Shown here piece by piece: positions 16,554-24,855 of a stretch of 64,000 nt of DNA; position 1 is the stretch's first letter; the number at the start of each line of letters is the position of its first letter. The notes under the pieces are model-generated. The model did not search any database. It had not been told where the DNA came from and saw only the letters and a program-made list of their open reading frames with translations. Source of the stretch: Methylobacterium radiotolerans JCM 2831 (lineage in GTDB: Bacteria > Pseudomonadota > Alphaproteobacteria > Rhizobiales > Beijerinckiaceae); NCBI RefSeq assembly GCF_000019725.1, contig NC_010505.1, positions 4,696,001 through 4,760,000 on the forward strand, read 5' to 3'. The position numbers and the translations under genes were made by a program.

Positions 16554-19130
16554 TCAGCCCTCGCCGCCGATGATGCCGCGGATGCGGGTGGCGAGCGCCT
16601 CCAGGGCGAAGGGCTTCGTCATCACCTGCATCCCGGGCCCGAGATGGCCGTGGTTGAGGGCGGCGTTCTCGGCGTAGCCGGTGATGAACAGGACCTTCAG
16701 GTCCGGGCGGTGCTGGCGGCCGGCATCGGCCATCTGGCGGCCGTTCATGCCGCCGGGCAGCCCGACATCGGTGATGAGCATGTCGATGCGCACGTCCGAC
16801 TGGAGCACCTTCAGCCCCGAGGCGCCGTCCGCCGCCTCGATCGCCGCGTAGCCGAGATCCTCCAGCACCTCGGTCACCAGCATCCGCACGGTCGGCTCGT
16901 CGTCCACCACCAGGACCGTCTCGCCCTGCTCGGCGCGGGGCGCGTGGGCGAGGTCCGGCAGGCTCACCTCGGCCTCCGCCTCGCCGAGATGGCGGGGCAG
17001 GTAGAGGCAGACCATCGTGCCCTGGCCGACCTCCGAGTAGATCCGGACCTGCCCGCCCGACTGCTTGGCGAAGCCGTAGATCATCGACAGGCCGAGGCCG
17101 GTGCCCTCGCCGATCGGCTTGGTGGTGAAGAACGGGTCGAAGGCCTTGGCGACCACGTCGGGGGTCATGCCGGTGCCGTTGTCCGAGACGCAGAGCGTCA
17201 CGTACTGCCCCGGCTCCAGCTCGCGTTCCTGGGCGGCCCGGTGGTCGAGCCAGCGGTTGGCGGTCTCGATGACGATGCGCCCGCCCGCCGGCATCGCGTC
17301 CCGGGCGTTGATGCACAGGTTGAGCAGCGCGTTCTCGAGCTGGCTCGGGTCGACCAGCGTCGGCCACAGGCCGCCGGCCCCGACCGACTCGATCGCCACC
17401 GACGGGCCGACCGTGCGGCGGACGAGCTCCATCATGCCCTCGACCAGGCGGTTCGCGTCCGTCGGCTTCGGGTCGAGGGTCTGGCGGCGCGAGAAGGCCA
17501 GCAGGCGGTGGGTCAGGGCGGCGGCGCGCTTGGCCGCGCCCTGCGCCGCGCCGATGTAGCGGTCGAGGTCGCCGACCCGCCCCTGCAGCATCCGGGTCTG
17601 CATCAGCTCCAGCGAGCCGACGATCCCGGCCAGCATGTTGTTGAAGTCGTGGGCGAGCCCGCCGGTGAGCTGGCCGACCGCCTCCATCTTCTGCGACTGG
17701 CGCAGGGCCTCCTCGGCGCGCATCAGCTCGGCCGTCCGCTCGGCGACCCGCTGCTCCAGGGTCTCGTTGAGGCTGCGCAGCGCCGCGGCGACGCGGTCCC
17801 GCTCGGCCTCGACGGCGCGGCGCTCGTCCACGTCGATCAGGACCCCGGGGAAGCTCAGCGGCGTGCCGTCGGGCGCGTGGTCGACGCGGCCGTTGGCCTC
17901 CAGCCAGTAATAGTGCCCGTCGGCGCGGCGCACCCGGTACTGGTGCGCGTAGGCGCCGCCCCGGGCGACGGCCGCGTTGATGGCGGCCGCCAGCCCGGCC
18001 TGGTCGTCCGGGTGCACGGTCGCGACGATCCGGGCGAGCGGGATGCCGTCCCGGCCGAGCGCCGGGTCGAGGCCGAAGCTGCGGGCGAAGCCCTCGTCGA
18101 CCGTGAACCGGTCGCTCGGCAGGTCCCAGTGCCACGTGCCGATGATGGCGCCGGCCGCGAGGGCGAGCTGCACGCGCTCGATGTTGGTCCGGGCGAGCGC
18201 CTCGCTGGCGCGCAGGGCGTCCTCCGCCTGCCGGCGCGCCGTGATGTCCCGGAACAGCACCGAGACCTGGCGCCGGCTCGCCGGCCCGATCCGGGCGGCC
18301 GAGACGTCGATGAAGCGGTCGGCCTGGGCGAAGAAGCGCTCGAACCGGATCGGGAGTCCGGAGCGCAGCACGCCGCCGTAGAGTTCGAGCCAGGCCTCCG
18401 CGTCCGCGGCCGACACGAGGTCGCGCAGCGTCCGCCCGACGATGCCGGCGATGCCGGTGTGGCGCTCGTAGCCGGGATTGGCCTCGACGTGGACGTAGTC
18501 GCTCAGCGGGCCGTGCGGGCCGTCGAAGAACTCGATGATGCAGAAGCCGTCGTCGATGGCCTCGAACAAGGTTCGGTAGCGCTCCTCGCCGGCGCGCAGG
18601 GCGTCGCGGGCCTCCCGCTGCTCGGTGATGTCGCGCGCCACTCCGGAGAACCGCACCGGCCGTCCCGCGGCGTCGCGCTCGATCTCCCCCTGCCGGGCGA
18701 TCCAGCGGATCTCCCCGGTATCCGGCCGCCGGATCCGGTAGGCGACGTCCCGCGGGGCGTCGCCGCGGCGCCGGCTCGCCGCCGTCGAGATGAGCGCCTG
18801 GTCCTCCGGCAGGATCAGCGCCTCGACCAGCTCGGCCGGGTAGGTGTCGCGCTCCGGCAGGCCGTAGAGCCGGCAGAATTGCGGGGTCGGGTGCAGGAGC
18901 CCGTCGTCGACCCCGACGGTGAACAGGCCGATCCCGCCCGCCTCCTGCGCCCGCAGCAGGCGCGCCTCGGCCTCCCGGAGGGCCCGGCCGGTCCCGTCCG
19001 AATCCGCGGGGGGCTGCGGGAGCGGCCGGGCGTCCTCCCGCGCGGCGGCCGCCCGCGCCCGGAGGCCGGCGGCTTCCTCTTCCAGCGCGCGGGCGCGCCG
19101 CAGGAGCGCCTCGGTCCCCGTCTCGTCCAC
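16554..19130 (-). CDS. Hybrid PAS histidine kinase with C-terminal receiver
   Basis: About 858 residues from GTG 19130. The frame is open to 19298, but the first 56 residues would be proline/arginine-rich and the coiled coil (LLRRARALEEEAAGLRARA) begins just after the GTG. No ribosome binding site settles the start. Four PAS/PAC units span ~55-460. A HisKA domain carries the phospho-His near 504 (GGLAHDFNNML), then a HATPase (NLCINARDAM, DNGTGM, GTGLGLSMIYGF) and a receiver with Asp near 798 (MLITDVGLPGG). No membrane segment is seen, so it is a soluble sensor. It lies upstream of the LOV gene on the same strand with a 223-base gap. Confidence 0.87.
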   Translation of the reverse strand: MDETGTEALLRRARALEEEAAGLRARAAAAREDARPLPQPPADSDGTGRALREAEARLLRAQEAGGIGLFTVGVDDGLLHPTPQFCRLYGLPERDTYPAELVEALILPEDQALISTAASRRRGDAPRDVAYRIRRPDTGEIRWIARQGEIERDAAGRPVRFSGVARDITEQREARDALRAGEERYRTLFEAIDDGFCIIEFFDGPHGPLSDYVHVEANPGYERHTGIAGIVGRTLRDLVSAADAEAWLELYGGVLRSGLPIRFERFFAQADRFIDVSAARIGPASRRQVSVLFRDITARRQAEDALRASEALARTNIERVQLALAAGAIIGTWHWDLPSDRFTVDEGFARSFGLDPALGRDGIPLARIVATVHPDDQAGLAAAINAAVARGGAYAHQYRVRRADGHYYWLEANGRVDHAPDGTPLSFPGVLIDVDERRAVEAERDRVAAALRSLNETLEQRVAERTAELMRAEEALRQSQKMEAVGQLTGGLAHDFNNMLAGIVGSLELMQTRMLQGRVGDLDRYIGAAQGAAKRAAALTHRLLAFSRRQTLDPKPTDANRLVEGMMELVRRTVGPSVAIESVGAGGLWPTLVDPSQLENALLNLCINARDAMPAGGRIVIETANRWLDHRAAQERELEPGQYVTLCVSDNGTGMTPDVVAKAFDPFFTTKPIGEGTGLGLSMIYGFAKQSGGQVRIYSEVGQGTMVCLYLPRHLGEAEAEVSLPDLAHAPRAEQGETVLVVDDEPTVRMLVTEVLEDLGYAAIEAADGASGLKVLQSDVRIDMLITDVGLPGGMNGRQMADAGRQHRPDLKVLFITGYAENAALNHGHLGPGMQVMTKPFALEALATRIRGIIGGEG

Positions 19131-19391
19131 GCTCAGCGTCCGTGCGTCGCGACCGCGTCCCCCGCCGGCCGCGCGGGGCGGTCGGGGCGGATCGCCGGGG
19201 CTGGGAGGGCGGGTGATACGGGCACGGGGCTGGCGCTGCGACAGAGTGGCGGGTCGTGGACGCCTTCTGCCGGAAACGGACCTCGGACGCCACGGCAACC
19301 GACCACAACGCGCGGAAACCGCTGAGGCTGCCTCGGAGGCCCCGGCGGCCCCGAGACCGGCGGGCGTGCGTCCCGGTGATGGGGCCGCCGG

Positions 19392-19748
19392 CTACGGCTC
19401 GGCGAGGCGGCAGGTGGCGCTGCTCGCGCGGGGCCAGCCGTAGTAGATCGTCTCGGCCTGCACGTCGGCGAGGCCCACGACCTCCGGCACCGAGGCCCGC
19501 TGCGTGTCGAGCACCGCCCCGCCGGCTCCGGTGAAGGTGCACAGGACGGTCACGTTCGTCGCGAGGTCCGGGCCGGTGTTGCGCAGGTTGACCAGCGCCC
19601 GCTGCGGCTCGTGCGAGTCCGGCGGCGTGTGCAGCCGGGTCTCCCGCAGGACCAGGGCGGCGTCGGCCCGCGCCGGCGGGGCGAAGGCGACGATCAGGCC
19701 GGCAGCCAGGAAGGCGGCGGCCCGCCGCGACGACTGCATCCTGCGCAT
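19392..19748 (-). CDS. Small exported protein with an FxLYD-like fold
   Basis: 118 residues with an N-terminal signal peptide (RRAAAFLAAGLIVAFAPPARA-DA). The start at 19748 has GGATGG just upstream; a second ATG three codons in is possible. The mature ~90 residues (ALVNLRNTGPDLATNVTVLCTF and GGAVLDTQRASVPEVVG) resemble beta-sandwich domains seen in periplasmic accessory proteins. Two cysteines could pair in the periplasm. Function unknown. Confidence 0.65.
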   Translation of the reverse strand: MRRMQSSRRAAAFLAAGLIVAFAPPARADAALVLRETRLHTPPDSHEPQRALVNLRNTGPDLATNVTVLCTFTGAGGAVLDTQRASVPEVVGLADVQAETIYYGWPRASSATCRLAEP

Positions 19749-19782
19749 GGTCGGTCCATCCTATCGTCGTGCCGGGTCACGG

Positions 19783-19803
19783 TGCCGGGTCACGGACCCG
19801 GCA
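19783..19803 (-). terminator. Stem-loop between two exported-protein genes
   Basis: TGCCGGGT (19783-19790) and ACCCGGCA (19796-19803) form a perfect 8-bp stem, next to a direct repeat of GTGCCGGGTCAC. It lies between the stop of the gluconolactonase-like gene and the start of the next minus-strand gene. No T tract follows on the minus strand. Confidence 0.45.
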
Positions 19804-19898
19804 CCCGCCTCGATCCAACTTGTAACCCCGGATCCCGGTTCGCCGTCAGCCGCCGCGCGCCGAACGCAACGCCGCGCCTGAGACAGGCTGAACCGGCC

Positions 19899-20999
19899 TC
19901 AGTTGCGCAGCGGCTTGGCGTCGATCTGCATCCGGTAGATCGTCGTCGGGAACTTGACCGCCGAGGCCGCGCCGCCGCTCATCGCCGGCGTGCGGTTCAT
20001 CTGCGCCGCCGGGATCCACAGGCCGCCCTGCTCGTCGATCCACATCGCGTCGACCCAGACGAGCCGGGGGTCCTGCACCAGCGTGCTCATCGTCCCGTCC
20101 GGCGCGATCTTGAGGATCCGCAGGCCGTCCGTGTCGCTCGCGTAGATGGTGCCCGCCGCGTCGATGGCGGTGCCGCCGGTCGCCACCGTGGCGGCGTGGA
20201 GCTTCACGTGCTCGGCGCGCTCGGCGTCGCTCACGGCGGCGTCGTCGAGGTACCGGGTCTCGATGCTGTAGAGCGGCCCGGTGCACGCCTGGTAGTAGAA
20301 GGTCTTCCCGTCCGGCGAGACTTCCAGTTGGTCCGCGTGGATGAACAGCAGCTTGTCCTTGTCGTCCCGGAGCACCCGGCCCTGACCGGTCAGCGGGCGC
20401 TGCGCGATGGTCGACCAGTGGCCGTCGAGCACCCGCCGCAGGCCGCCGGTCTCGCGGTCGAGGACGATCAGACCGGGCTGGCCGGCATCCGTCAGGTAGA
20501 TGTGGCCGCCGTTGAAGCGGAAATCGTCGATGAAGCTCTTCTCGGTGGTCGCCGCCTGGAGCGGGTAGACCTTACGAACGGTGTTCGTGGCGAGGTCGAT
20601 CTGCACGAGCTTCGGGCCGCCCGGCAGCGGCGCCGCGCCCATGCCGGGCGCGCCCTTGTCGACCACCCAGAGGTCCCCGTCCGGGCCGATCCGGATGGCG
20701 TTGACCGCCACGAAGGCCTTGGCCGGGTCGTCGCCCGTCTTCCAGGCGTTCCAGGCCGCGTCGGGGAACGGCACCGCCTTGCCGTCCCGCCACTCGCCGA
20801 GTTCGATCCCCGAATCCTTGCTCTGCCGCTGGAACGGCGAGAACAGCCGGCCGTCCGAGGACCGGGTGATACCGTTGAAGACGAGGTCGTTGGATTCCAC
20901 CATCGGCTTCAGGGCGTCGGATCCGGCCGGCGCCTCGGCGGCGCGGCCGGGCGTGCCCAGGCCGGCGGCCAGCAGGAGGGCGAGGAGCGTGGCGCGCAT
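19899..20999 (-). CDS. Exported beta-propeller protein (Yellow/SMP-30-like)
   Basis: 366 residues from ATG 20999. The signal peptide ATLLALLLAAGLGTPGRA-AE places it in the periplasm. The rest reads as a six-bladed propeller of the major-royal-jelly/Yellow and gluconolactonase superfamily, with repeated segments such as NAIRIGPDGDLWVVDKG, FIDDFRFNGGHIYLTDAG and ADQLEVSPDGKTFYYQA. Bacterial members are often annotated as gluconolactonases, but the true substrate cannot be read from sequence. It stands alone on the minus strand, divergent from the LexA-boxed genes at 21216. Confidence 0.8.
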   Translation of the reverse strand: MRATLLALLLAAGLGTPGRAAEAPAGSDALKPMVESNDLVFNGITRSSDGRLFSPFQRQSKDSGIELGEWRDGKAVPFPDAAWNAWKTGDDPAKAFVAVNAIRIGPDGDLWVVDKGAPGMGAAPLPGGPKLVQIDLATNTVRKVYPLQAATTEKSFIDDFRFNGGHIYLTDAGQPGLIVLDRETGGLRRVLDGHWSTIAQRPLTGQGRVLRDDKDKLLFIHADQLEVSPDGKTFYYQACTGPLYSIETRYLDDAAVSDAERAEHVKLHAATVATGGTAIDAAGTIYASDTDGLRILKIAPDGTMSTLVQDPRLVWVDAMWIDEQGGLWIPAAQMNRTPAMSGGAASAVKFPTTIYRMQIDAKPLRN

Positions 21000-21158
21000 G
21001 GTGGGATCCCGGTCCGGCGGTGAAGCGTCTCGCCCGGTAAGCCCGCGGGACGCGCGGTGTTCCGGGCCGACCCCATCGGCCGCAGCCGAACCGCCAGCGC
21101 GCGGGCCGCGCCGGGGACACCTGCGACGCTTCGCCGGGGCTGGATCCCGCCGATTTGA

Positions 21159-21173
21159 GAACATATAGTGAAC
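21159..21173. promoter_or_regulatory. LexA (SOS) box, alphaproteobacterial type
   Basis: GAACATATAGTGAAC is an exact GAAC-N7-GAAC direct repeat (GTTC-N7-GTTC on the other strand), the LexA-binding motif of alphaproteobacteria. It lies 43 bases before the DUF6894 gene, which abuts ruvB, and should place both under DNA-damage control. Confidence 0.85.
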
Positions 21174-21215
21174 ACACGGTGAGCGCCGCGCGGGGCGGCC
21201 GAGGAGGAGCGAGGG

Positions 21216-21470
21216 ATGGCCAAGTACCGGTTCCACTGCACCAACGGCCTCGAATGCGTGTTCGACGCCCGCGGCACCGAGGTCCGCGCGACGGCACGCC
21301 TCGTCGACCGGGCCCGGAAGGTCGCCTCCGACGTGCGGCAGTCGCTGGCCAACCGCACCGACTGGGCCGAGTGGCGGGTGAGCGTGCACGACCTCTCGGG
21401 CCGGCGGGTCCTGGTGCAGCCCTTCGTGCAGCCCTTCGAGAAGGCGTCGGGTCGCGCCAGGGCGGCCTGA
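21216..21470 (+). CDS. DUF6894 family small protein
   Basis: 84 residues, preceded by GAGGAG. The start (AKYRFHCTNGLECVFDARGTEV) is the pattern of the short proteins abundant in Rhizobiales and Methylobacteriaceae now grouped as DUF6894: an aromatic-rich first strand, an acidic turn, then a helix and a C-terminal strand (WRVSVHDLSGRRV). Function unknown. It is the first gene after the LexA box and its stop is immediately followed by the ATG of ruvB, so it is co-induced with a recombination helicase. Confidence 0.75.
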   Translation: MAKYRFHCTNGLECVFDARGTEVRATARLVDRARKVASDVRQSLANRTDWAEWRVSVHDLSGRRVLVQPFVQPFEKASGRARAA

Positions 21471-22505
21471 ATGGCGGCGCCGATCAAGACGGCCCGCCCG
21501 GGACCGGTCCCGGGCGCGGAGGCGACCGCCGCGGAGGCGGATCGGACGATCCGCCCTCTGAGCCTGTCGGAGTTCATCGGTCAGCGTGCGGCGCGTGCGA
21601 ACATGCAGGTGTTCATCGAGGCTGCGAAGAAGACCGGTCAGGCGCTCGACCACGTGCTGTTCGTCGGTCCGCCGGGGCTGGGCAAGACGACGCTGGCCCA
21701 GATCGTGGCGCGCGAGCTGGGCGTGAACTTCCGCTCGACCTCCGGGCCGGTGATCGCCAAGGCCGGCGACCTGGCCGCGCAGCTCACCAACCTGGAGGAG
21801 CGCGACGTCCTGTTCATCGACGAGATCCACCGGCTCAACCCGGCGGTCGAGGAGATCCTCTACCCGGCCATGGAGGATTACCAGCTCGACCTGATCATCG
21901 GCGAGGGCCCGGCGGCGCGCTCGGTCAAGATCGAGCTGCCGAAATTCACCCTGGTCGGCGCCACGACGCGGGCGGGGCTGCTGACGACGCCGCTGCGCGA
22001 CCGGTTCGGGATCCCGATCCGGCTGGAGTTCTACGAGATCGACGAGCTGGAGCAGATCGTGGCGCGCGGCGCGCGGGTCCTGGGCTTGGGCATGTCGGCG
22101 GAGGGCGCCAACGAGATCGCCCGGCGGGCGCGGGGCACGCCGCGGATCGCGGGGCGGCTGTTGCGGCGGGTGCGGGATTTCGCGGTCGTGGCGGAGGCCG
22201 AGACGGTGACGCGGGCGATCGCCGACCGGGCGCTGCAGCTCCTGGACGTGGACGGGGCGGGTCTGGACGTGATGGACCGCAAGTACCTGAGCCTGATCGC
22301 GCGCGCGTTCGGGGGCGGCCCGGTGGGGATCGAGACCATCGGCGCGGCCTTGTCGGAGCCGCGCGACGCCATCGAGGACATCATCGAGCCCTACCTGATC
22401 CAGCGCGGCTTCGTGCAGCGCACGCCCCGCGGCCGCGTCCTCACACGACACGCGTACCGGCATCTCGGCCTGCCGGAGCCCGAGGCGGCCGCGGTCGCGG
22501 CCTGA
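21471..22505 (+). CDS. ruvB: Holliday junction branch-migration ATPase RuvB
   Basis: 344 residues, normal for RuvB. The N-terminal ~30 residues are variable. The AAA+ core then carries [10 protein letters not shown], Walker [10 protein letters not shown], Walker [10 protein letters not shown], sensor 1 GATTRAGLL and the [11 protein letters not shown] arginine-finger region. A C-terminal winged-helix domain binds DNA ([18 protein letters not shown]). RuvB works with RuvA to drive branch migration and with RuvC for resolution, but neither ruvA nor ruvC is within the window, and the usual ruvCAB order is absent. The LexA box at 21159 indicates SOS control. Confidence 0.96.
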   Translation: MAAPIKTARPGPVPGAEATAAEADRTIRPLSLSEFIGQRAARANMQVFIEAAKKTGQALDHVLFVGPPGLGKTTLAQIVARELGVNFRSTSGPVIAKAGDLAAQLTNLEERDVLFIDEIHRLNPAVEEILYPAMEDYQLDLIIGEGPAARSVKIELPKFTLVGATTRAGLLTTPLRDRFGIPIRLEFYEIDELEQIVARGARVLGLGMSAEGANEIARRARGTPRIAGRLLRRVRDFAVVAEAETVTRAIADRALQLLDVDGAGLDVMDRKYLSLIARAFGGGPVGIETIGAALSEPRDAIEDIIEPYLIQRGFVQRTPRGRVLTRHAYRHLGLPEPEAAAVAA

Positions 22506-22572
22506 GCGCCGGCCGAATTGCCGGACCCCGCGGCCGGCCCTAGCTTCCCTCCGCACGGCGGAGGCGCCCGCG

Positions 22573-23193
22573 ATGATCGATCTGTACGCCTGGAACACCC
22601 CCAACGGCCGGAAGATCAGCGTGGCGCTGGAGGAGATGGCGCTGCCCTACCGGGTCATCCCGGTCGACATCACCCAGGGCGCGCAGCACGCGCCGGACTT
22701 CCTGGCGATCAGCCCGAACAACCGCATCCCCGCCATCGTCGATCCGGACGGGCCGGACGGGTCGCCGATCCCGGTCTTCGAGTCCGGCGCGATCCTGCTC
22801 TACCTCGCCGAGAAGACCGGCCGCTTCCTGCCCGAGGACCGGCGGCAGCGCGTCGCCGCCCTGGAATGGCTGATGTGGCAGATGGGCGGCTTCGGGCCCA
22901 TGCCCGGCCAGGTTCACCACTTCCTGACCGTCGCCGAGGCCGACCGCGCCTACGGGCTCGCCCGCTACAGCACGGAGACGCACCGGCTCTACGGCGTGCT
23001 GGACCGGCGCCTCGCGCAGGTCGCGTACGTCGCGGGACCGCTCTCGGTGGCGGATTTCGCGATCCTCGGCTGGGCGTGGCGCCACGAGCGCCATCAGGTC
23101 GACCTCGCCGACTACCCGCAGGTCCGGCGCTGGTACGACCGGATGATGGCGCGCCCCGCCGTGCAGCGGGGCTTCGCCGTCGCGCTGAGCTGA
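22573..23193 (+). CDS. Glutathione transferase-like protein (YfcG/Nu type)
   Basis: 206 residues. An N-terminal thioredoxin fold (~1-80) has WNTPNGRKISVALEEM, NNRIPAIVDPDG and FESGAILLYLAEKTG, the glutathione-binding ESGAI motif. An all-helical C-terminal domain (~90-200) contains LSVADFAILGW. The TPNGRK segment is typical of YfcG-like disulfide-bond oxidoreductases, which use glutathione instead of a catalytic cysteine. The start at 22573 follows a GGAGGCGCC sequence. It is monocistronic; the gene downstream is unrelated. Confidence 0.88.
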   Translation: MIDLYAWNTPNGRKISVALEEMALPYRVIPVDITQGAQHAPDFLAISPNNRIPAIVDPDGPDGSPIPVFESGAILLYLAEKTGRFLPEDRRQRVAALEWLMWQMGGFGPMPGQVHHFLTVAEADRAYGLARYSTETHRLYGVLDRRLAQVAYVAGPLSVADFAILGWAWRHERHQVDLADYPQVRRWYDRMMARPAVQRGFAVALS

Positions 23194-23252
23194 GGCGGGG
23201 CGTCCCTGGTCCGGCGCTTGCGACGCGGAGGTCCACCGTTCGGGGAGTGACG

Positions 23253-24824
23253 ATGAGGCGACGCACCTTCCTCGCCGCCGGGGCCGCGGCCCTGGCGGCC
23301 CCGGCCGTCGGGCGGGCGCAGGGCACCCGGGTCCTGCGCATGGTCCCCCAGGCGAACGTCACCTCGATCGATCCGATCTGGACGACCGCGATCGTCACCC
23401 GCAACCACGCCTACGTGATCTACGACACGCTGTTCGGCCTCGACGCCGAGCTGCGGCCGCGGCCGCAGATGGCGGCCGGCCTCAAGGTCGAGCAGGACGG
23501 GCGCCGGGTGACGATCCCCCTGCGCGCGGGCCTGCGCTTCCACGACGGCACGCCGGTCCTGGCGCGGGACTGCGTCGCCAGCATCCGGCGCTGGGCGGCG
23601 CGCAACGGCTTCGGCCAGACCCTGATGGCCGCCACCGACGAACTCGCCCACGACGGCGACACCGATATCGTGTTCCGCCTGAAGGCGCCGTTCCCGCTCC
23701 TGCCCCAGGCGCTGGCGAGCGTCAGCCAGCCGGCCTTCGTCATGCCCGAGCGGATCGCCCAAACCGATCCGTTCAAGCAGATCACCGACGCCACCGGCTC
23801 CGGGCCGTTCCGCTGGAAGGCCGACGAGTTCAACTCGGGCAGCCTGATGGTCTACGAGCGCCACCCCGGTTACGTGCCGGCGCCCGGGACGCCGAGCCTG
23901 ACGGCGGGCGGCAAGGTCGCCCATTTCGACCGGATCGAGTGGCGGATCATCGCCGACGGCGCCACCGCGGCGGCGGCCCTGCAGAACGGCGAGATCGACT
24001 GGTACGAGCAGCCGCCGCCCGAGCTCCAGCAGCTGCTCGCCCGCAACCGCGACATCGTGGTGGAGGGCCTCGACCGGCTCACCAACCCGGCGATCCTGCG
24101 GATGAACCACCTGCAGCCGCCCTTCGACGACGTCGCGGTGCGCCGGGCGGTGCTGCCGGCGATCGTCCAGAGCGACTTCATGGCGGCGATCGTCGGCGAC
24201 GATCCGGCCACCTACGACGACCGCTGCGGGATCTTCACGCCGGGCACGCCGATGGCGAGCCAGGCCGGCCTGGAGGCGCTGACCGGGCCGCGCAGCCTGG
24301 AGGCGGCCCGGGCGGCGCTCAAGGCCTCGGGCTACGACGGGGCGAAGATCCGGCTGATCGGCCCCACCGACATCCTGGCGCCGTCGGCGCTGACCCAGGT
24401 CGCGGCCGACCTGCTCCCCCGGATCGGCTTCAACGTCGACCTGGCCCTGAGCGACTGGGGCACGGTGATCCAGCGGCGCGTCTCGCGCGAGCCCGTCGAG
24501 AAGGGCGGCTGGTCGGTGCTGCTCACGACCTTCTCGTCCTTCGACAACGCCGACCCCGCCGCCCTCCAGCCGCTCCGGGCCAACGGGCCGAACGCGTGGT
24601 TCGGCTGGCCGTCGGTGCCGCGGCTGGAGGCGCTGCGGACCGCGTGGTTCGCGGCCTCTGACGCGGAGGCGCGCCGGGCGATCTGCGCCGACATGCAGCG
24701 GATCGCCCTCGAGGAGGTCGTGTTCGTGCCGGTCGGCTCCTACCGCTCGATGACGTCCTACCGGCGCGACCTGACGGGCCGCCTCCCGGGCTTCCCGATC
24801 CTCTGGAACCTCCGGCGCGCCTGA
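23253..24824 (+). CDS. Orphan peptide-type ABC binding protein (SBP_bac_5)
   Basis: 523 residues from ATG 23253, preceded by GGGGAG. The N terminus MRRRTFLAAGAAALAAPAVGRAQG is a signal peptide with a twin-arginine-like RRRTF. The mature protein is a family 5 solute-binding protein (NVTSIDPIWTTAIVT, LRFHDGTPVLARDCVASIRRW, GSGPFRWK, LQNGEIDWYEQPPPE). Such proteins capture peptides or similar ligands in the periplasm for an ABC importer. No permease or ATPase gene is adjacent. The only compatible partners in the window are 34 kb away (59655-63571) and have their own binding protein. Confidence 0.88.
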   Translation: MRRRTFLAAGAAALAAPAVGRAQGTRVLRMVPQANVTSIDPIWTTAIVTRNHAYVIYDTLFGLDAELRPRPQMAAGLKVEQDGRRVTIPLRAGLRFHDGTPVLARDCVASIRRWAARNGFGQTLMAATDELAHDGDTDIVFRLKAPFPLLPQALASVSQPAFVMPERIAQTDPFKQITDATGSGPFRWKADEFNSGSLMVYERHPGYVPAPGTPSLTAGGKVAHFDRIEWRIIADGATAAAALQNGEIDWYEQPPPELQQLLARNRDIVVEGLDRLTNPAILRMNHLQPPFDDVAVRRAVLPAIVQSDFMAAIVGDDPATYDDRCGIFTPGTPMASQAGLEALTGPRSLEAARAALKASGYDGAKIRLIGPTDILAPSALTQVAADLLPRIGFNVDLALSDWGTVIQRRVSREPVEKGGWSVLLTTFSSFDNADPAALQPLRANGPNAWFGWPSVPRLEALRTAWFAASDAEARRAICADMQRIALEEVVFVPVGSYRSMTSYRRDLTGRLPGFPILWNLRRA

Positions 24825-24855
24825 GGGCGCGGCTCCGCCGCGCGCCGGGGCCGCC

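Noticed and set aside
16203..19325. Plus-strand open frame of over 1000 codons opposite the hybrid kinase
   Set aside because: Low-complexity composition and no motif; the minus-strand frame has intact PAS, HisKA, HATPase and receiver motifs.
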